Shown in pieces: positions 44,798 through 58,714 of a stretch of 64,000 bases of DNA. Position numbers and translations under genes: made by a program. Location of the stretch: contig OY776125.1 of the NCBI GenBank assembly GCA_963675135.1, positions 43,120,513 to 43,184,512 of the forward strand, read 5' to 3'. The stretch comes from Galeopsis tetrahit. Its lineage: Eukaryota; Streptophyta; Magnoliopsida; Lamiales; Lamiaceae. The notes beneath the pieces were generated by a model that saw only the letters and a list, made by a program, of their open reading frames with translations, did not search any database and had not been told where the DNA came from. Position 1 is the first letter of the stretch, and the number at the start of each line of letters is the position of its first letter.

Positions 44798-47700
44798 TCA
44801 ACGGCGTTGGTGACACATTTGGCATGTATTTGCAGATCGAGCATTGACATAGGTACACTGATCGCATGCCCAATTACCTGAATCATCTGCATTTCTGATT
44901 GATACCCCTGTTTTCGAAGATCCCTTTCCCTTTCCACCTTTACTCTTGCTAGTCCCTGCTACAGTTTTTGAAGTCGTCTTGTTACATACTGACTGTGAAT
45001 CTACATCTGATAGGCCGTTCTCTAGTGCTCCAACCAGGTTTTCAAAGTAGTTTCGTGTCACGCTGTTACAATGCAAACAAATTTTTTAATCACCTATAAA
45101 AGAAAAGCATAAACAAAAGCACCATTCCAAAAAACTGCAACCTTCTTATACTGGGTCCAAATTAGATGAAGCAGCATCAATATTGTATCTTGAACCCTTT
45201 TCCTAAACTAGCTATACACCTAAATATAAAGATGGCTACTACTTCTACACTATCCAAAGCATGCATGTGCATACTTATCATAATCACAATCTCAAGTTTT
45301 AGAGGTAGCATGCTTTCACCAACTTGCAACTTTATCCAGACAACATCGACGTCTGAGTTATACTATTTCTTTTCAACAAGAAATAAATGAATAGATATGA
45401 GAAAAGACAAATCTAATTGGAATGCATCTATTGATAATTGATAATGGCTAACTAGGAAAATACTGGGAAAGTACTAGACAAAAACATATCAGACTGAAAA
45501 ACAAGTACCAAAACTGAGCAAGGGTCATCAAAATTTCAAAGAAATAAGCATATAGAGCACAGGTGTCAAAACATAAAAGTCCCTTCAAGTTTCATGTATA
45601 TCAGGAAGTCAGGGACGTCTGAGATTTTTTTAAACATTAACAATCACATACTTCAACGCAATCATAAATTACCTTGTCAGACCAGCAAGTTTCGTACGGA
45701 AATCGTTGAAGTCTTTTGATGGACCATCAGAATTCAGGTAGTTCATTAGCTCTTTCTCAGCACATTGATGAAGCCTCTCCAGACCAGCTTCTGCCTCACC
45801 TAAACATAATCACATTTGATTGTTCACACTGACCAGAAATATGCCAGAATTATATCCAGAGAATGCAAACAGATCAAGAGATGATACCTTGCAAATACTC
45901 AAAAAACTGTTTTTTAGCTTGTTCTTCTTCTGGTAGATAGTATCCATACGCATAGGTCCATTTTAAAACCCTCCTGCATTCAACTATCTGCACAAATACC
46001 AAGGTTCCATGCATTATTATTGCAAATTATACTAGAATGAAAATTAATGCAGATACAACTATTTTTAATAAAGGCAAATCCAGACCCAAGATTGACAAAA
46101 GGTAATATGAAAAATAAGGATCATTTTGTCAATTTAGAAAGTATCAAATAAGCTTGCACACCATAGGCCCGCAAGAAACTAGAAACAATCTTATTGACAG
46201 ACAGTATCATATTTCCATCCTTGTGCAGAAAGGATAAGAATGGAAAAACTACGATCCCATTTCAACGTTTCCATTTAATGCAAGTAAGTATCTGCCCTTT
46301 ACCCATCAAGCACAATTGATATTTGTAGACAGCTCAAGTTGCCATATTGTTCAATAAATAACCATCAGCTGAAACTCCAAAAACAAATATATTGACTAGA
46401 GATTTACAACCTCTTCTTCATGCAATATTTGTCCCTTAAACAATGTAACTATATGCCTCAAAAATTGTTTTATATCAATAGCAGAAAGAATTGCAAGCCA
46501 AATGCATTTGATCATCAGACCATCATCACTGAAATTAACCTTGCAAGAAAATATTCAACTCAGAATTTGCTGCTGGACTTACCTGTTGCCAGGCTTCTAT
46601 TATAAACTTCAATTGCGACTCAGGTTGGGATTGTACTTCACTAAGCTTCTCAAGCTGGAGGAAAAAGAATTTAATATTACAAAAACAAGTTTGTAAACAC
46701 TATATTTAAGTAAAATATACTCCCTCCGTCCCACAACTGTTTGCACACTTACCTTATTTGTCCGTCCCACAATTGTTTGCACACCCATAAAAGGAAACTT
46801 ATTCATAAACCTCACCCTCACAATATTCACATATTTACACAAAATGCCATTACTTTTACTCTCTTTCCAATCACCTTTTTACTTTATTCATATAACTTTA
46901 CAAAATTACCCCTCAACACTCCACTCATTACACTTTTTTCTTAAAAAGTGTGCCCACTTTGTGGTGCAAACACTTCCGGGACGGAGGGAGTATTAAATAG
47001 ACATAAATAATAGATGAATCTACGAGAGCTTTATGAGCATCCAAATTCTACAAGTGTTGAGATTTGGTCGGCATTGAATAGTATAGGAGTGCCAAAAAAA
47101 TGGATACGAAAATTACTCCATTAACGTTGAAGTTTATGGCATTCCACCCATTAGCTGTCTTCGGCTCAATGGGAAATGGCTCTTCAAGAGAAGAAAGTAA
47201 GTGTTCAAGAGTATCAGACTATAAAAGAATGTCCTCCAAAACATTGCTTTTGCTTCCAAACACCAATTTCCATCATAAAAATATTAGAAAAGGCTATTGG
47301 CAGGGGTAATACAAATAAATATCAAGATTACTGATAGTGGCTTTCAACTAAACCAATTTGATTGATGTGCATGACTATCACAGAAGGATGTCTAAATAAA
47401 TTTGTAATCGATTTTAGAATCCTTCCTCAACATAAGATGAGCAACCTACTAGGTTGGAACTCTTGGAGAGTTTTTTTCATAAAACCAAGTATTACCGTTA
47501 TAGCAATTCATCATTGGTGAACAATATCAGGATGGAAAATGTGTAAAAAATATTACTCTTCTAACTTAAGTCACTAATCAATCATATAGGAGACGAATAG
47601 AGAAACACGGCATTAATCAATCACTGTCTAAATATATAGAAGAAGCAAGTCCTTACATGTACACTTTGCATTTGATGCAGATCTGCCATTGCCTTTTGCC

Positions 47701-50700
47701 TTGACTGCATTGAAATTGCTAAAAGTTGCAGGTTATGTCGGAAGAAAAATTAAATACAATGTTATAAAGACAGCAGCATGTATGGGCCACCTTGATGATG
47801 GCAAAATCATATAGACTCGAGCTCACAGTTACTCTTAGGTACATCATCATAAAATTATAAACTAGTACTTAAGAGGGAATGAATCAATCTTAGATGATCT
47901 AACATAGTCAACACAGTAGAGAACCCACTACTGCCCAGTGAAATGATAAAAAGGTCTTGCTACAGCTTATCCCAGCCCAACAGGTGTACAAACAAGAAAA
48001 AACATCCAGGAGAAGTGCTACACAGGTTTAGAAGATAAATAAGAGATGCATAGGAAATGTCATTTCTCTACACACTTAAGCATGACTGTTCAAGAAACAA
48101 TCCACTTCAATGTCAATGCTCTCACAGTTATGATCACTTTCACATATTCATATGATTGCTAAATTAATTTCTGCTAAATTTCTTCACAGTGTTAGGCAAA
48201 GGGGCGAGCTGCTCAATTCACATAATCAAGGTCAAGTTAAATGACTTCGACCACTTTAATTTAGTGTTTTAAATTCGAGTTGGCCATCAAAAAAAATTGA
48301 CTTTGGATGATTATGTCCCCTTTAATCACTAGTCTCAAAATTTAGAACTGAGTTTAGCCAAAATTTCCTACTTTTCATGTGTTTGGTCTAATTAAAATTA
48401 ATTTTTTGCCAAAATATATCAGGGATTGAGAGATCCTTTAGATGGATAATAAGATATACATTAAATAACCCAAAAGAGTCTTAGAATTGAAATAAACAAT
48501 CCTATTTAGGGAAAAGGAATTGCTTGATGAGATAATCAAGCATCAACAAATTTGTGCATACCGATTGGTTGGAAGCCCATCGCTCATAATAATGAGTGTA
48601 TCTTTCCAAAGAATTCTTGGCCATCTCTCTCCTCCTCTCAGCTTCATCATACTGGATGCATTGTGCAATTTCACAAGGAAAAGGTATTCAAATATAAAAT
48701 GCACAAGAACTTTAAACAATGATGTGTAGCAGAAGACACTACATAATAACATAAATCCCCTTACTACACATACCACTCCCTCTTGCTTTGCTGCTTCATA
48801 ACGATTGCATGCATAGAAGCCTCCAGTTCTTTCACCATGGTCTGTCCATGCACCAAGACACAGCCTACAAAATAGTATTAGCACATATGCAAATGTGACG
48901 CAGCCCCGAAATTTCAATAAATCTGGCAAAGAATCAGGCAAATAAAAAACATGAAAAGGAAAATAATTACTTATAATATGTTATGAGAGGATTTCTCTAA
49001 ACTGTGTGTATTATTATTGATGTATGAGACTCCTGTATTTATAGTGGGGAGAAAAAGGCCTATGGTTACCATGTATTGAGAGGATTTCTCTCTAATTGTG
49101 TGTAGAAAAGGCATAGGGTTGCAGCCAAAATAAGGAAAACATCATAAAGATCTTAGTAATAGAACACAGATTTACCTACTGAACATAGTATATAATCTTC
49201 AACATATAACATTTTGTTTTAAAAGTACAACAAGAAGCATACCAGCAAAATTCGAACTTGCATGGTGGGGTGCATGTCATGTGCATGCAGCCTTGGTTCT
49301 TTTCAATTGGACGCTTGCACTTGGGACAGGGCTTGGAGTTGGCCAGAATCCTAAAATGAAAAAAATGAGCAAGAGCGATGCCATTAATTAGGATACCACA
49401 AGACACTAAATCCAACCCAAATGGGATACACCATCTTGTAACCAAAAGTTGTCCATTTTGATACATGGGACGTCCTTACAATGAACATGCATAGCAACAC
49501 AGATATGGAACCTAATGCTCACACCATCTTTAGGAATATGAATACCGGATTTAAAAGGAGTTATAATAAAACAGCTACAGGAGTCTTGCATCTTATGAGC
49601 ACTCCCAGAACCTCAAGCATCCTAATGTATCAGTTACAGGAGACCCATCTCCTAATCAACATTACGTATTATCTAACTGAACACTTCCAATAAACACCTC
49701 TTCTAATTTTTATATCAAATATGCTCCCTAGATGGGTCTCAAGAAAGACATTAAAAGTTACAGTTTCTGTCGAATGGCTAAAAACAAATGACATTGTAAA
49801 TAGAGACTGCTGGAAAGCAAACACATATATGTTTAGTTTAATCTTTACATAAGATCAATGCAGTCCACAAGAAATTCTACGACTTGTACCAAATATAAAT
49901 ATCTAAACCCTCTCTCAAATATTATTATTGGCAATGATAATAATAATAATACTATATGAGCACACACTTATGCTGTAGTTTCCCAATTTCATAATGGATG
50001 AGCACACACTTATGCTGTAGTTTCCCAATTTCATAATGGATGAGCACCCACTTCAGCACCCGTCTCTAATATTGTACATATAAAGATAGAAAGACGACAT
50101 CATTTGGTGCTGTTACCAAAACCTTTCTTTTCGAAAGCCAACATCTAAACCTCAAGAAATAAACAAGCAGTTAAAAAAATAATAGAGATTCCAATATCAT
50201 TATGTCACAAGACAAAATCAAAACCCTTCTTTCCATAACTTGAAAGCATGACTGTCGCAAAATAATTCAAATATCTTGGGACCTTGGCATCTTTGTTCTC
50301 ATACAGCACACATCAAATTCCAGATATAATTTCAAACAACAGTCTGCATTTAGTGCAAATAACTATGATGTACGAAAAAATATCATTTGTCGAAGATAGC
50401 GTAATACCAATTCATGTTTTCTGATTCTGCACTGTTTTTCAGAACCCACTTTGCCACAGTTTCACAGTCCACAGGCCGATGAGCTTCCTCTGCACACTGA
50501 TTATACCACCGGCACATAATACTTAACATGAGAGATCCGCGTCAAAAACAAGACAATTAAAAACATAATCAATCCTAACTTACATTCCAACAGAAGCTAT
50601 ACGAACAACTGCAAGTGACATCATAGCTTCCGCTACCAACATCATATTCCACAGCAAAATCACAGCCAGGAGCAGGACACCACTTAATCTATAAAGAAAA

Positions 50701-53700
50701 ATAAATAAAAAGATTATTTCAAAAATAGAGATTATGTCAAAGTAATGAGCACAATTAAACAAGGCACAGTACTTTCAAAACCATTTTAATAGGACCTATG
50801 AAGTTTGTTCACAGGGAAATAATGCTACATACAGATGAGGATCCTCAATATGCTGACATTTTTTTCTCCACAGTCCACACTCTCCAAAAGTATAAAGGCT
50901 CAAAACATAATTCAGGTATTTTACCAATAATAATCTGGTACCATTCTAACAAACTCAGATGGGAACCAACTCAAAAGTTTATCATCCAGTCTTCACATCA
51001 GTGTGTAAGATATCATGACAGTGGAGTTGTGTTTTGTTATTTGACCTGGCTGTAATGTCAGGGATCCTCATCCCTTTGTACTTTTCGTTGCTCAACAAAA
51101 CTTTTTGTTTCATTTTTTTAGCAGCAGCACTGGTTCTTAATGAAGAAGTTAAACAAAATGAAATATAAAAAGCACCCTCTAATATATTTATGGCCAGATT
51201 ATAAGTGTGAGAGAGACTGAGAGCATGTAATTGCATAAATGGTTCTCAAAAATTCATGTGAAAGCAGAAGAGGATTCTCAACAATAACCTAGATAAGGCC
51301 TACGGGATGAAGCAAATAACTTCATCAATTTTATTGTCCAATGGTAATATATCCACATTCTTATGTTCTAAGGAATGGAAAGGTTTCAGGAAAAGATATG
51401 CCAACCTTACGGCTGTCCTCTACATAAGATCTAAGAAGATAGCGTCGATACTTCTCCTTATCCCCATCAGAACCCAGCTTATCAACCATATCTTGGCCAA
51501 TAGCAGCACCACAGGATGGATCAGGACACCTCAAAACCAAGCATCCAGGACCATCATTGATGGACGTGCTCATATAAGCTAAAAATGCAGACAGGTAACA
51601 AATCAGTAATATGAGACATATAAATTCGTAAGGTGATCTCAGAGCAGCATACAAGACTGAGCTATCTAACAAAGACACGTTAGATAAACTTTTCTGCTTC
51701 CAGATATCGCAGTGAAAAAAAAACATAATAATAGGTATATTGTTCTTGTTATTGACAATGCATTCAATATGTCTGCGCATGTAAAAAGTTTTAAATGCTG
51801 TGAAGAAGTTCTCTTAAAATAGTCAAACAAGACAGCAAAAAATGCATAGCAATTGCCTTTAACAGGTACATTTACAAACCTAAGCAACTATTGTAACTCC
51901 ATTATACATATCATTAACCAACAGATAAACACCTCAAAGGACCATTACCTTTAAATTTAATTTTTTTTCTCCTCATTGGCTTATATTGGCTCAATATGTC
52001 CAAAGTACTGCTCAATAATGAACTGACTCTTTCAACTTTCTCAGACACGTGTATTTTTTAAGACTGCTGAACTAGGTGGATTTTTAAATAATAAGTTTAA
52101 GCTTCTTCAAATGAATCAGAGGTAGATCATAGAAACAGCTTTATAAAATAATAGGAGTACAGTGCTTGAAAGTTCTTTGTATCACTTGCATGCAAATAAC
52201 TACTACCGTACAAAAGCACCATAGAAATTGAACATAGCTAGAAAAAAAACTGTTTTTTATACAATCTACTGTTGAAATTATATTCTATAATCTTGTGAAC
52301 TTGAATAACTTATAAAAAAAAAGCTTGCAGAGCAGTAGCTCATCATATTATTTTCCTATCTCAGAGGTCATTAGAAATAGCTTAATAATTAGCTTATCCT
52401 ACAACAACTACAAAGTCAACAAGGCTAGGATGCAAAATCAGAAAATGATGCACTTATTGGGAGTATAGCATGATGAAGTGGTAAAACAATAGTTTACAAT
52501 GTTGAGAAATCTCTGCAATCATTAGTTGCATAGTATAATTACATGAAATGAGTATCAACGTCATAATCCATTTAGTTATCACATTTAAGGGTATATTCCC
52601 TTTCCTTATAGACCTTATATCTAGGTTAGTATTATTGGGTTCCCTTATGACCTGGACACTTTGACAGCAAGATTTAAAAGTTCTATATAAAAATAGAATC
52701 AATTGCATAATTATGATTAGGGAACTAATGTTCAGACTCTACAAAATGGCATAGGCATTTCACTTAGAATTTATTGCTAAGTAATGAAAAGGCATGCCCC
52801 TTAATCTTGGACGATCAATACTGTGTCATTTACGTGTTTTATGCAACTACACCCTTTTAACATTTATATATAGTTGCAGCACATAGCAAGAACGTAAGAT
52901 AGATCAAGTCGCCCCTACAGGCGTCTAGAATATTCAGTACGCAAGTTCAGATTTTAGTTTAACCTAGACTCACACAATTAAGGCTATGAATTAAAGTGAA
53001 ATATACATCTCTGATACAAAGTAACAAGGATTCAAAAGCCGTGCAAACATTTCTGCTAACCAAAATCAGGTTTCTAGTTCTATCAACTTTGGGCAGGGGT
53101 GGAAGTGAAATTGAAATTTGAGTTGCAAGATAATCAGGCCATCATCATAGGCTGCACAATCACTCAATACACATAACTAAATTCAGGCATCACAACTAAC
53201 CGATTCTTTGAACATATAGCCACCTTCTCAAGAAAAACTTAACACGAAATAAAACGGGAAAACCCAGGAAGTGGTTTGCAGTGGCCTATGATACCCATTC
53301 TAAAAAGACTTCCGAATATTTCCCATTGTACCCCTATCAACTCTAGTTCTTCAGAACACAGAAAACTACAAGACCCCCTCTCCCAACCCTAGTAGAGGAA
53401 ACAAATTTCTCATCAAAAGAAGTTTCAAACTTAAGATAGATCTAAAGAATAGATCCAATAGAGGTCATCAACAGAAGCAGAGGCTGAAAACCTGTCCTCC
53501 CTCCATCCATGTATTCCAAAGATAGGTCAGTCAAGGTGTGCAGTGGATAGACAAACCTTTCCAGCATGCATCGCAAAAGAGATGAGAACAGGCAGCAGAA
53601 CGTAGACTGTCACATGAGTAGTTTTCGAAACAAATCCCGCAAGCCACCTACAGGATATAAAGAAAAGCATTCAAGAAGATGAGGTAGTGTCTTGTGACTT

Positions 53701-55299
53701 GTGATTGAACATAATAACATGGGAGAAAGTCAAATTCATAACTTACTTGCTTAAAATTTGAAGACCTAACAAGAGGTTTCTCCAATATGCCAACAGCTTT
53801 ACGTACTCCTTCTTCGTCAGCAAACCATTTTTCATGCACATCATTCACACTCCTGCATTAACAATTATGTAAAAGCGATTCATGGAAACTGAACTCATAA
53901 AATGAGATCATATTTATGGAAAAGCATCTAACAGATCAATATAATATTCAAGGACTTCAAATCATTTTTCAAGTGCCACATACTCAAATAGTCAAATTTC
54001 ATGAAGACAACATGGAATGATATAATCTCAGTCCAAGTCAGGAAAACAGAAGTCTGTACGTTAATCTCAGATAGATTTTTTTTTTTATATTGAGAAAAAA
54101 ATGTTACCAGTTATATCGTCGCAATAGTATGCATGCAGATTCCCTCGAAATAGAAAGAACAGTGGAAATTTTGGTGATGTCTTCCGCTTGACGCTTGTGT
54201 ATATCTTGATCCTTCAAGATGGTATAGTTCTTCTGCAGCATGTAAGACAATGAATTTTAAAGATAAATATAGGCGATTTCAAACAAACTCACATAAAGAA
54301 CTACAGAATTTTCCTTCAATTGGTAATTATTATGGCATAAAATGAAGTTCGTAAACCTGACTTATAACTTATGCAACCCCTGATTCCACTGAAGCAGTAT
54401 AAAGATGTATAAATTTAAAAATAAGAGTATGATCAAACAGCAAATCAGATTTAATTCCTACTTCTCTAGTTTTAAACTGGAAACCCTTCTTTCTAGTATA
54501 ATGCAGCAAACTTCTACAATATTTATGCAGCATATGATCTGACAGAGAAGACACAGTAAAATATCTTCCTTCATCTGCACATATTTTTCATTGTTCAACT
54601 TAAAAGTCATTTCCAGCCCGGAATTTTTAGAAAGTCTAATTTCAGCTCTGATTATCACAAAACAAAATTAACAAATTACACCTTGCATATCTAAAATTGA
54701 AATAGATAAGACACAGCAATATTTAACCCTCATCTAAAGAGGAAAATAAAACCATTAATCAACTTAAAATTCATTTCCACCCAACATCCTTCCAAAATTC
54801 TAACTTTAAAATACCTAAGTTATGGAAAATCTAAATTTGGCTCCCATTAGCAAAAAAAAAACTAACGAAAGGAATTCCATCCTGCATATTTAAAATGGAA
54901 ATATAAATTATAAATCCATCTGAATCCCAGCGTGGCATTCACCACTGCAGTTCCAGTATAAATCACACTCAGTCAAAAATTCAGATATCATATTGCTTCA
55001 ACCTAAATTAGTTGCTCATCAGTCAATTCGAGTAAATAAAAACAAAAATCGAACGCAAAGGGTCGGTTTGCAAGCGCTACCTGCGAACGACTAACGAGAG
55101 CGTCATCGTCGTCAGAGTAATTCGAAGTGAAAACGTAATCGCCAGAATCGTCCTCGTCTTCATCACCATAGGCATAGTTGTATTCTTCACCAGCATCTTC
55201 CAAATCCATATCGACTTCCTCGCCGCCGCTATAATAGTCATCGTCTTCCTCCACCGAAGCTACTTCATTAGCGTCGTGCATATCGTCCTCGGAGTCCAT
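44798..55299 (-). CDS. ARIADNE-type RBR E3 ubiquitin ligase (ARI7/ARI8-like), 15 exons
   Basis: Exons (minus): 55299-55081, 54232-54108, 53852-53747, 53647-53557, 51578-51406, 50688-50584, 50496-50408, 49350-49243, 48864-48774, 48651-48562, 47704-47657, 46654-46583, 45987-45888, 45799-45673, 45062-44798. All borders are GT-AG and phases join without a break to give 602 residues. The protein transfers ubiquitin through a RING-HECT hybrid mechanism. It has an acidic N-terminus ([20 protein letters not shown]), RING1 ([15 protein letters not shown], from residue ~151), IBR ([25 protein letters not shown]) and RING2 with the probable catalytic Cys324 in NQGCMHMTC. The Ariadne autoinhibitory helices follow ([35 protein letters not shown]). 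A RanBP2-type zinc finger near the end ([15 protein letters not shown]) matches ARI7/ARI8 rather than ARI1. Intron 11 holds a Stowaway MITE. Confidence 0.95.
46720..46990. mobile_element. Stowaway-type MITE in intron 11 of the RBR ligase gene
   Basis: Begins ctccctccgtcccacaactg and ends acttccgggacggagggag, flanked by TA on both sides (46718-46719 and 46991-46992). It is 271 bp, with an internal direct repeat of cgtcccacaa.tgtttgcacac. It lies between exons 12 and 11, away from splice sites. Confidence 0.9.
48980..49135. repeat. Short direct repeat in intron 8, possibly LTR-derived
   Basis: gagaggatttctct..a.tgtgtgta occurs at about 48985 and 49077, enclosing gtatgagactcctgtatttatagtgg. The complement of that enclosed stretch has a TATA-like region typical of small Copia LTRs. 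No TSD is identified. Confidence 0.4.
49958..50041. repeat. 42-bp tandem duplication in intron 7
   Basis: gagcacacacttatgctgta.. is repeated exactly with a 42-bp period. Confidence 0.85.
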
Positions 55300-56177
55300 C
55301 GCTTACGCCGATTCGCGAAATTCACTGACTCTTGTGGAGAAAACCCTAGAGAGAGAAAGTGATGAGAGATAAGGAGAATTGGAGAGGGTGAAATGTTAAG
55401 ATGGATTCAGTAATTCAGACTGTGTGTGTTTTGAGGCCTAAATATAATTATGTGATCATCACTTGTTCAAACACGAAAAATGTGTTGGACTTGGAAGGAC
55501 TGCTGAAATTGCACTAATTTCCTCTATTTTATTTCTTTTTTCTTTGTAATAGTAATAATCTTCAAAACGAAAAATGTGTATACAACTACGGTAGTACACG
55601 TGTCCAAATCAAGATTTATTGGGGCCCCACAACTAGTTTAACAAACTTAAAAATTGTCTTATTTTATTTTTTTTAGGACTTATATATAACTTTATTTTAA
55701 AAAGTAATTTCACGGATCATATTATATATATATATGATGGGAGTACGTCTCACTTGTGTCATATAAGTTTTTATCATCTAATATTATGAGTAATATGATT
55801 CGTCTAATGCATCCAACGGTCTATAACTTATAAATTTTTGCCATATTGTAATATTTTGCGAGTCGGTATTATATAAATCATTTTTGTTACATCTAACTAC
55901 TAATATTTTATAATGAAACAATTAATACTATCATTTTTGTTACATCTAACTACTAATATTTTTAACTACATACAATCTCATTTAAGTGACAGAGATTAAG
56001 AAATCAACAACCACTGAGGTCTAATTCTTCATTCCTTAAGTCGTCTAGAAGAATTACCTCTGTGTAGGTCCTGTTCAGCACATCATAATGCACTAGTGTA
56101 ATCTCTTGGTCAAGATAAACCAATCTGAGTCTTACACCTCAACTTCTATCAATGAACTGTTCAATTTCATCTAAGTT
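55300..56177. other. Upstream region of the RBR ligase and intergenic DNA
   Basis: 55300-55400 is the likely 5' leader (gagagagaaagtgatgagag). Further on, 55875-55965 has a ~55-bp tandem duplication of tttttgttacatctaactac. From 56099 a sequence with taatctctt.gtcaagataaa appears; it is repeated at 56177. No gene is supported. Confidence 0.5.
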
Positions 56178-56425
56178 GTAATCTCTTTGTCAAGATAAAC
56201 CAATCTGAGTCTTACGCCAAATTTATGACGGGTTCAATCCTAGTTCAGCATCCATAATATTTGTATGTTTAAAGTACATGACTTTGAAATTTTTACTAAG
56301 TAGTGTGTCCGGATTATTCATAATCCACCATACCTGTTTTGCTAACAGAGCTTTATTAAAGAGAACAAGTCTTCTAAAACTCATACCTCATTTTTCTTTA
56401 ATTTTACACAGCTCTCTCCATTTTT

Positions 56426-58160
56426 TCAATGAATTTTGCGGTGATCATCACTTCTTCCCCACCAAAAGCGAGTCATTAAGCTTTTAATATTCGAGAAAAT
56501 AGAAACTGAAATTCTGAAGCAGGACATGGTGTATGATGGAATAGTCTGAAGGACTAGTTTAATAAGAACTTTCTGCCCACCTTCTGGAAAAAAATTTATG
56601 ATTCCAGGATGTAATTCTTTTCCTAACTCTATCCAGCAAGTAATTAAATTGAAGCTTTTGGATCTTGTAGAGAGAGTAGGTAAGCCAAAATAAAGATCAT
56701 GTCCTTGAGATGCCCAGACTCCAATAATACTTTTTACTGTCAAAATATTCTCCGGTTTAGTGCATGGGTTGAAAGTAATGGCAGACTTATCAAAATTAAT
56801 AAGTTGGCCGGATGCTCTTTCATATTTTCGAAGACATTGGACCATATTGGTACTCTCAGCTTGAGTGGCCTTGGAGAAAACAATATTATCGTCAGTAAAG
56901 AAAAGATGAGATATAATAGGAGCTGATCTGGCAATCTTAATCCTTGAAATCTCATTTTTTTTCAATTGATTGCGTGATAAGTGAAGATAGACATTGGGCA
57001 CAAATGACAAACAAATATGGTGATAGCGGGTCCCCTTGACGTAAGCCCCTGGTTGGTTTAAATTCTTCAGATAGAGAACCATTAATATTAATGTTGTATA
57101 AAACCGATGACACACATCTGATAATAAGGTTCACCCACTTCTCTGAAAAGCCAGGTCGTATCATCGCGCTCCGGAGAAAAGACCATTCAACCCTGTTATA
57201 GGTTTTGCTCATGTCCAGCTTTAGGGCCGTATAACCATCTTTGCTTTTTGACATCCTGGTACAATGCATACTCTCAAAAGCAATAAGGACATTATCTGAT
57301 ATAAGACGCCCAAGTACGAAAGCACTTTGATGTATATCAATGATTTCATGAATGACGCTCTTAAGCCTACTGGTGATAGTACGGGTCAAAATATGATAAT
57401 TCACATTGCACAAACTAATTGGCCAAAATTGTGCAGCAATTTTAAGGTTTTTCACTTTCGGGATAAAAGAAATAACAGACTTGTTCCACGTTTCAACCGA
57501 CCCCCCATGATTAACTAATTAAGTATATGTATCACATGTTTTGCAATTTTTGTGTAAATTGTATTCCAGTTCGATTGATAAAAGGAAGCTGGAAATCCAT
57601 CAGGACCAGGGACTTTCTAAGGATTGAGATCTTTCACCGCTCTATCAACTTCATCACTTGTAAAAGGAGCATCCAATACATGGATCATCTCGTTGGTAAT
57701 AGATCGAGGTATATTGTTCGTGACAGTCACTATATCCTCCTGGGACAGGTTCGAAGTTGAGTAGATGTTATGAATGTACTGAAGAAAAATCTTGCACACG
57801 CCTTCCTCCCGTGTTATCCAACACCCATCTTCATTTTGAATTCCCATAATAGCATTAGTTTTCCTTCTGAGTGTTGCTCTCTTATGGAAGAATTTGGTAT
57901 TCATGTCCCAATCTTTGAGCCATGTAATCCTAGATCTTTGCTTCCAATACCATTCTTCTTGTGTTTGAAGTTTCTCCGGTTCTTTGTGCATGACTTCCAT
58001 CTTTGCAATATCCGGGATAGAGTTCTCATTATTCAATTCTCTCGCAATTCATGATTGTATTCCCTTAATGTGTTTAGAAAGAGTGCCACCTTTTTATTTT
58101 CCCCCTAGAAATAGCTTGTCCACAAGAACCCAACATATCATTAAGCTCATATCGCTCTAT
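56426..58160 (-). pseudogene. LINE ORF2 linker and reverse transcriptase remnant
   Basis: 58036-57617 covers the linker with FFHKRATLRRKTNAI and FTSDEVDRAVKDLNP. 57455-56952 carries RT motifs (WPISLCNVNYHILTRTITSRL, HQSAFVLGRLISDNVLIAFE, LKLDMSKTYNRVEW, TRGLRQGDPLSPYLF). A frameshift near 56950 leads into HLFFTDDNIVFSKA, in which the usual FADD catalytic box reads FTDD, then ASGQLINFDKSAITF, FFPEGGQKVLIKLVLQ and WWGRSDDHRKIHW. The catalytic aspartates are kept, but several frame breaks make it inactive. Confidence 0.9.
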
Positions 58161-58192
58161 TGCGAAGTTATTCCCTATTAGTCATTTAAGTG

Positions 58193-58706
58193 TAGGGATG
58201 CCAAAATGACCTGCCCCAGAGTCGCCCCGCCCTGCCCCCGAGAGATTTTGACCTGCCCTGCTCTGCCCCATTCTGAGAATGGGGCAAGTCAGCCCCGCCC
58301 CGTGCGCAGAGCAGGGCAGGCATGGGTTTACATATTTATTGCTCTGCCCTGCCCTGTACCGAATTTAAATATATAATAATTTAATTAAGTAAACTAACCC
58401 TAATTTATACCAATATTTATTTTAGTTTAGTTTAATGATGAATTTTAATGTTTAGTTTATATCGTTTTAAATAATTTATTTTCATATAAAATGAGACTTG
58501 GGGCAGGATAGGGCGGGGCGAGACTAAAAAATGTTGCCCCATATCAAGCGTGGGGCAGAGCGGGGCAGGGCAGGTACCCGCGTGGGGCAGGGCATAAAAT
58601 GCTGCCCCGTAGCAGATCATGGGGCAGGGCAGGGCAGATGCGTATATGCGCGGGGCAGGTTTGGATATTGAGATACCCGCCCTGCTCTGCCCCATTGTTA
58701 TCCCTA
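58193..58706. mobile_element. hAT-type MITE packed with GGGGCAG motifs
   Basis: A 514-bp element starting TAGGGATGCCAAAATG and ending cccattgttatcccta, a related inverted repeat. It is flanked by a perfect 8-bp duplication TTTAAGTG (58185-58192 and 58707-58714). Both arms are dense in ggggcagggcag / ctgccctgcccc, which makes long GC-rich hairpin potential, around an AT-rich centre (about 58365-58490). No ORF. It lies inside LINE copy 2. Confidence 0.9.
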
Positions 58707-58714
58707 TTTAAGTG

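Noticed and set aside
45166..45390. 74-codon ORF with a signal-peptide-like hydrophobic stretch
   Set aside because: It lies within intron 14 of the RBR ligase gene on the other strand, with no domain and no supporting context.
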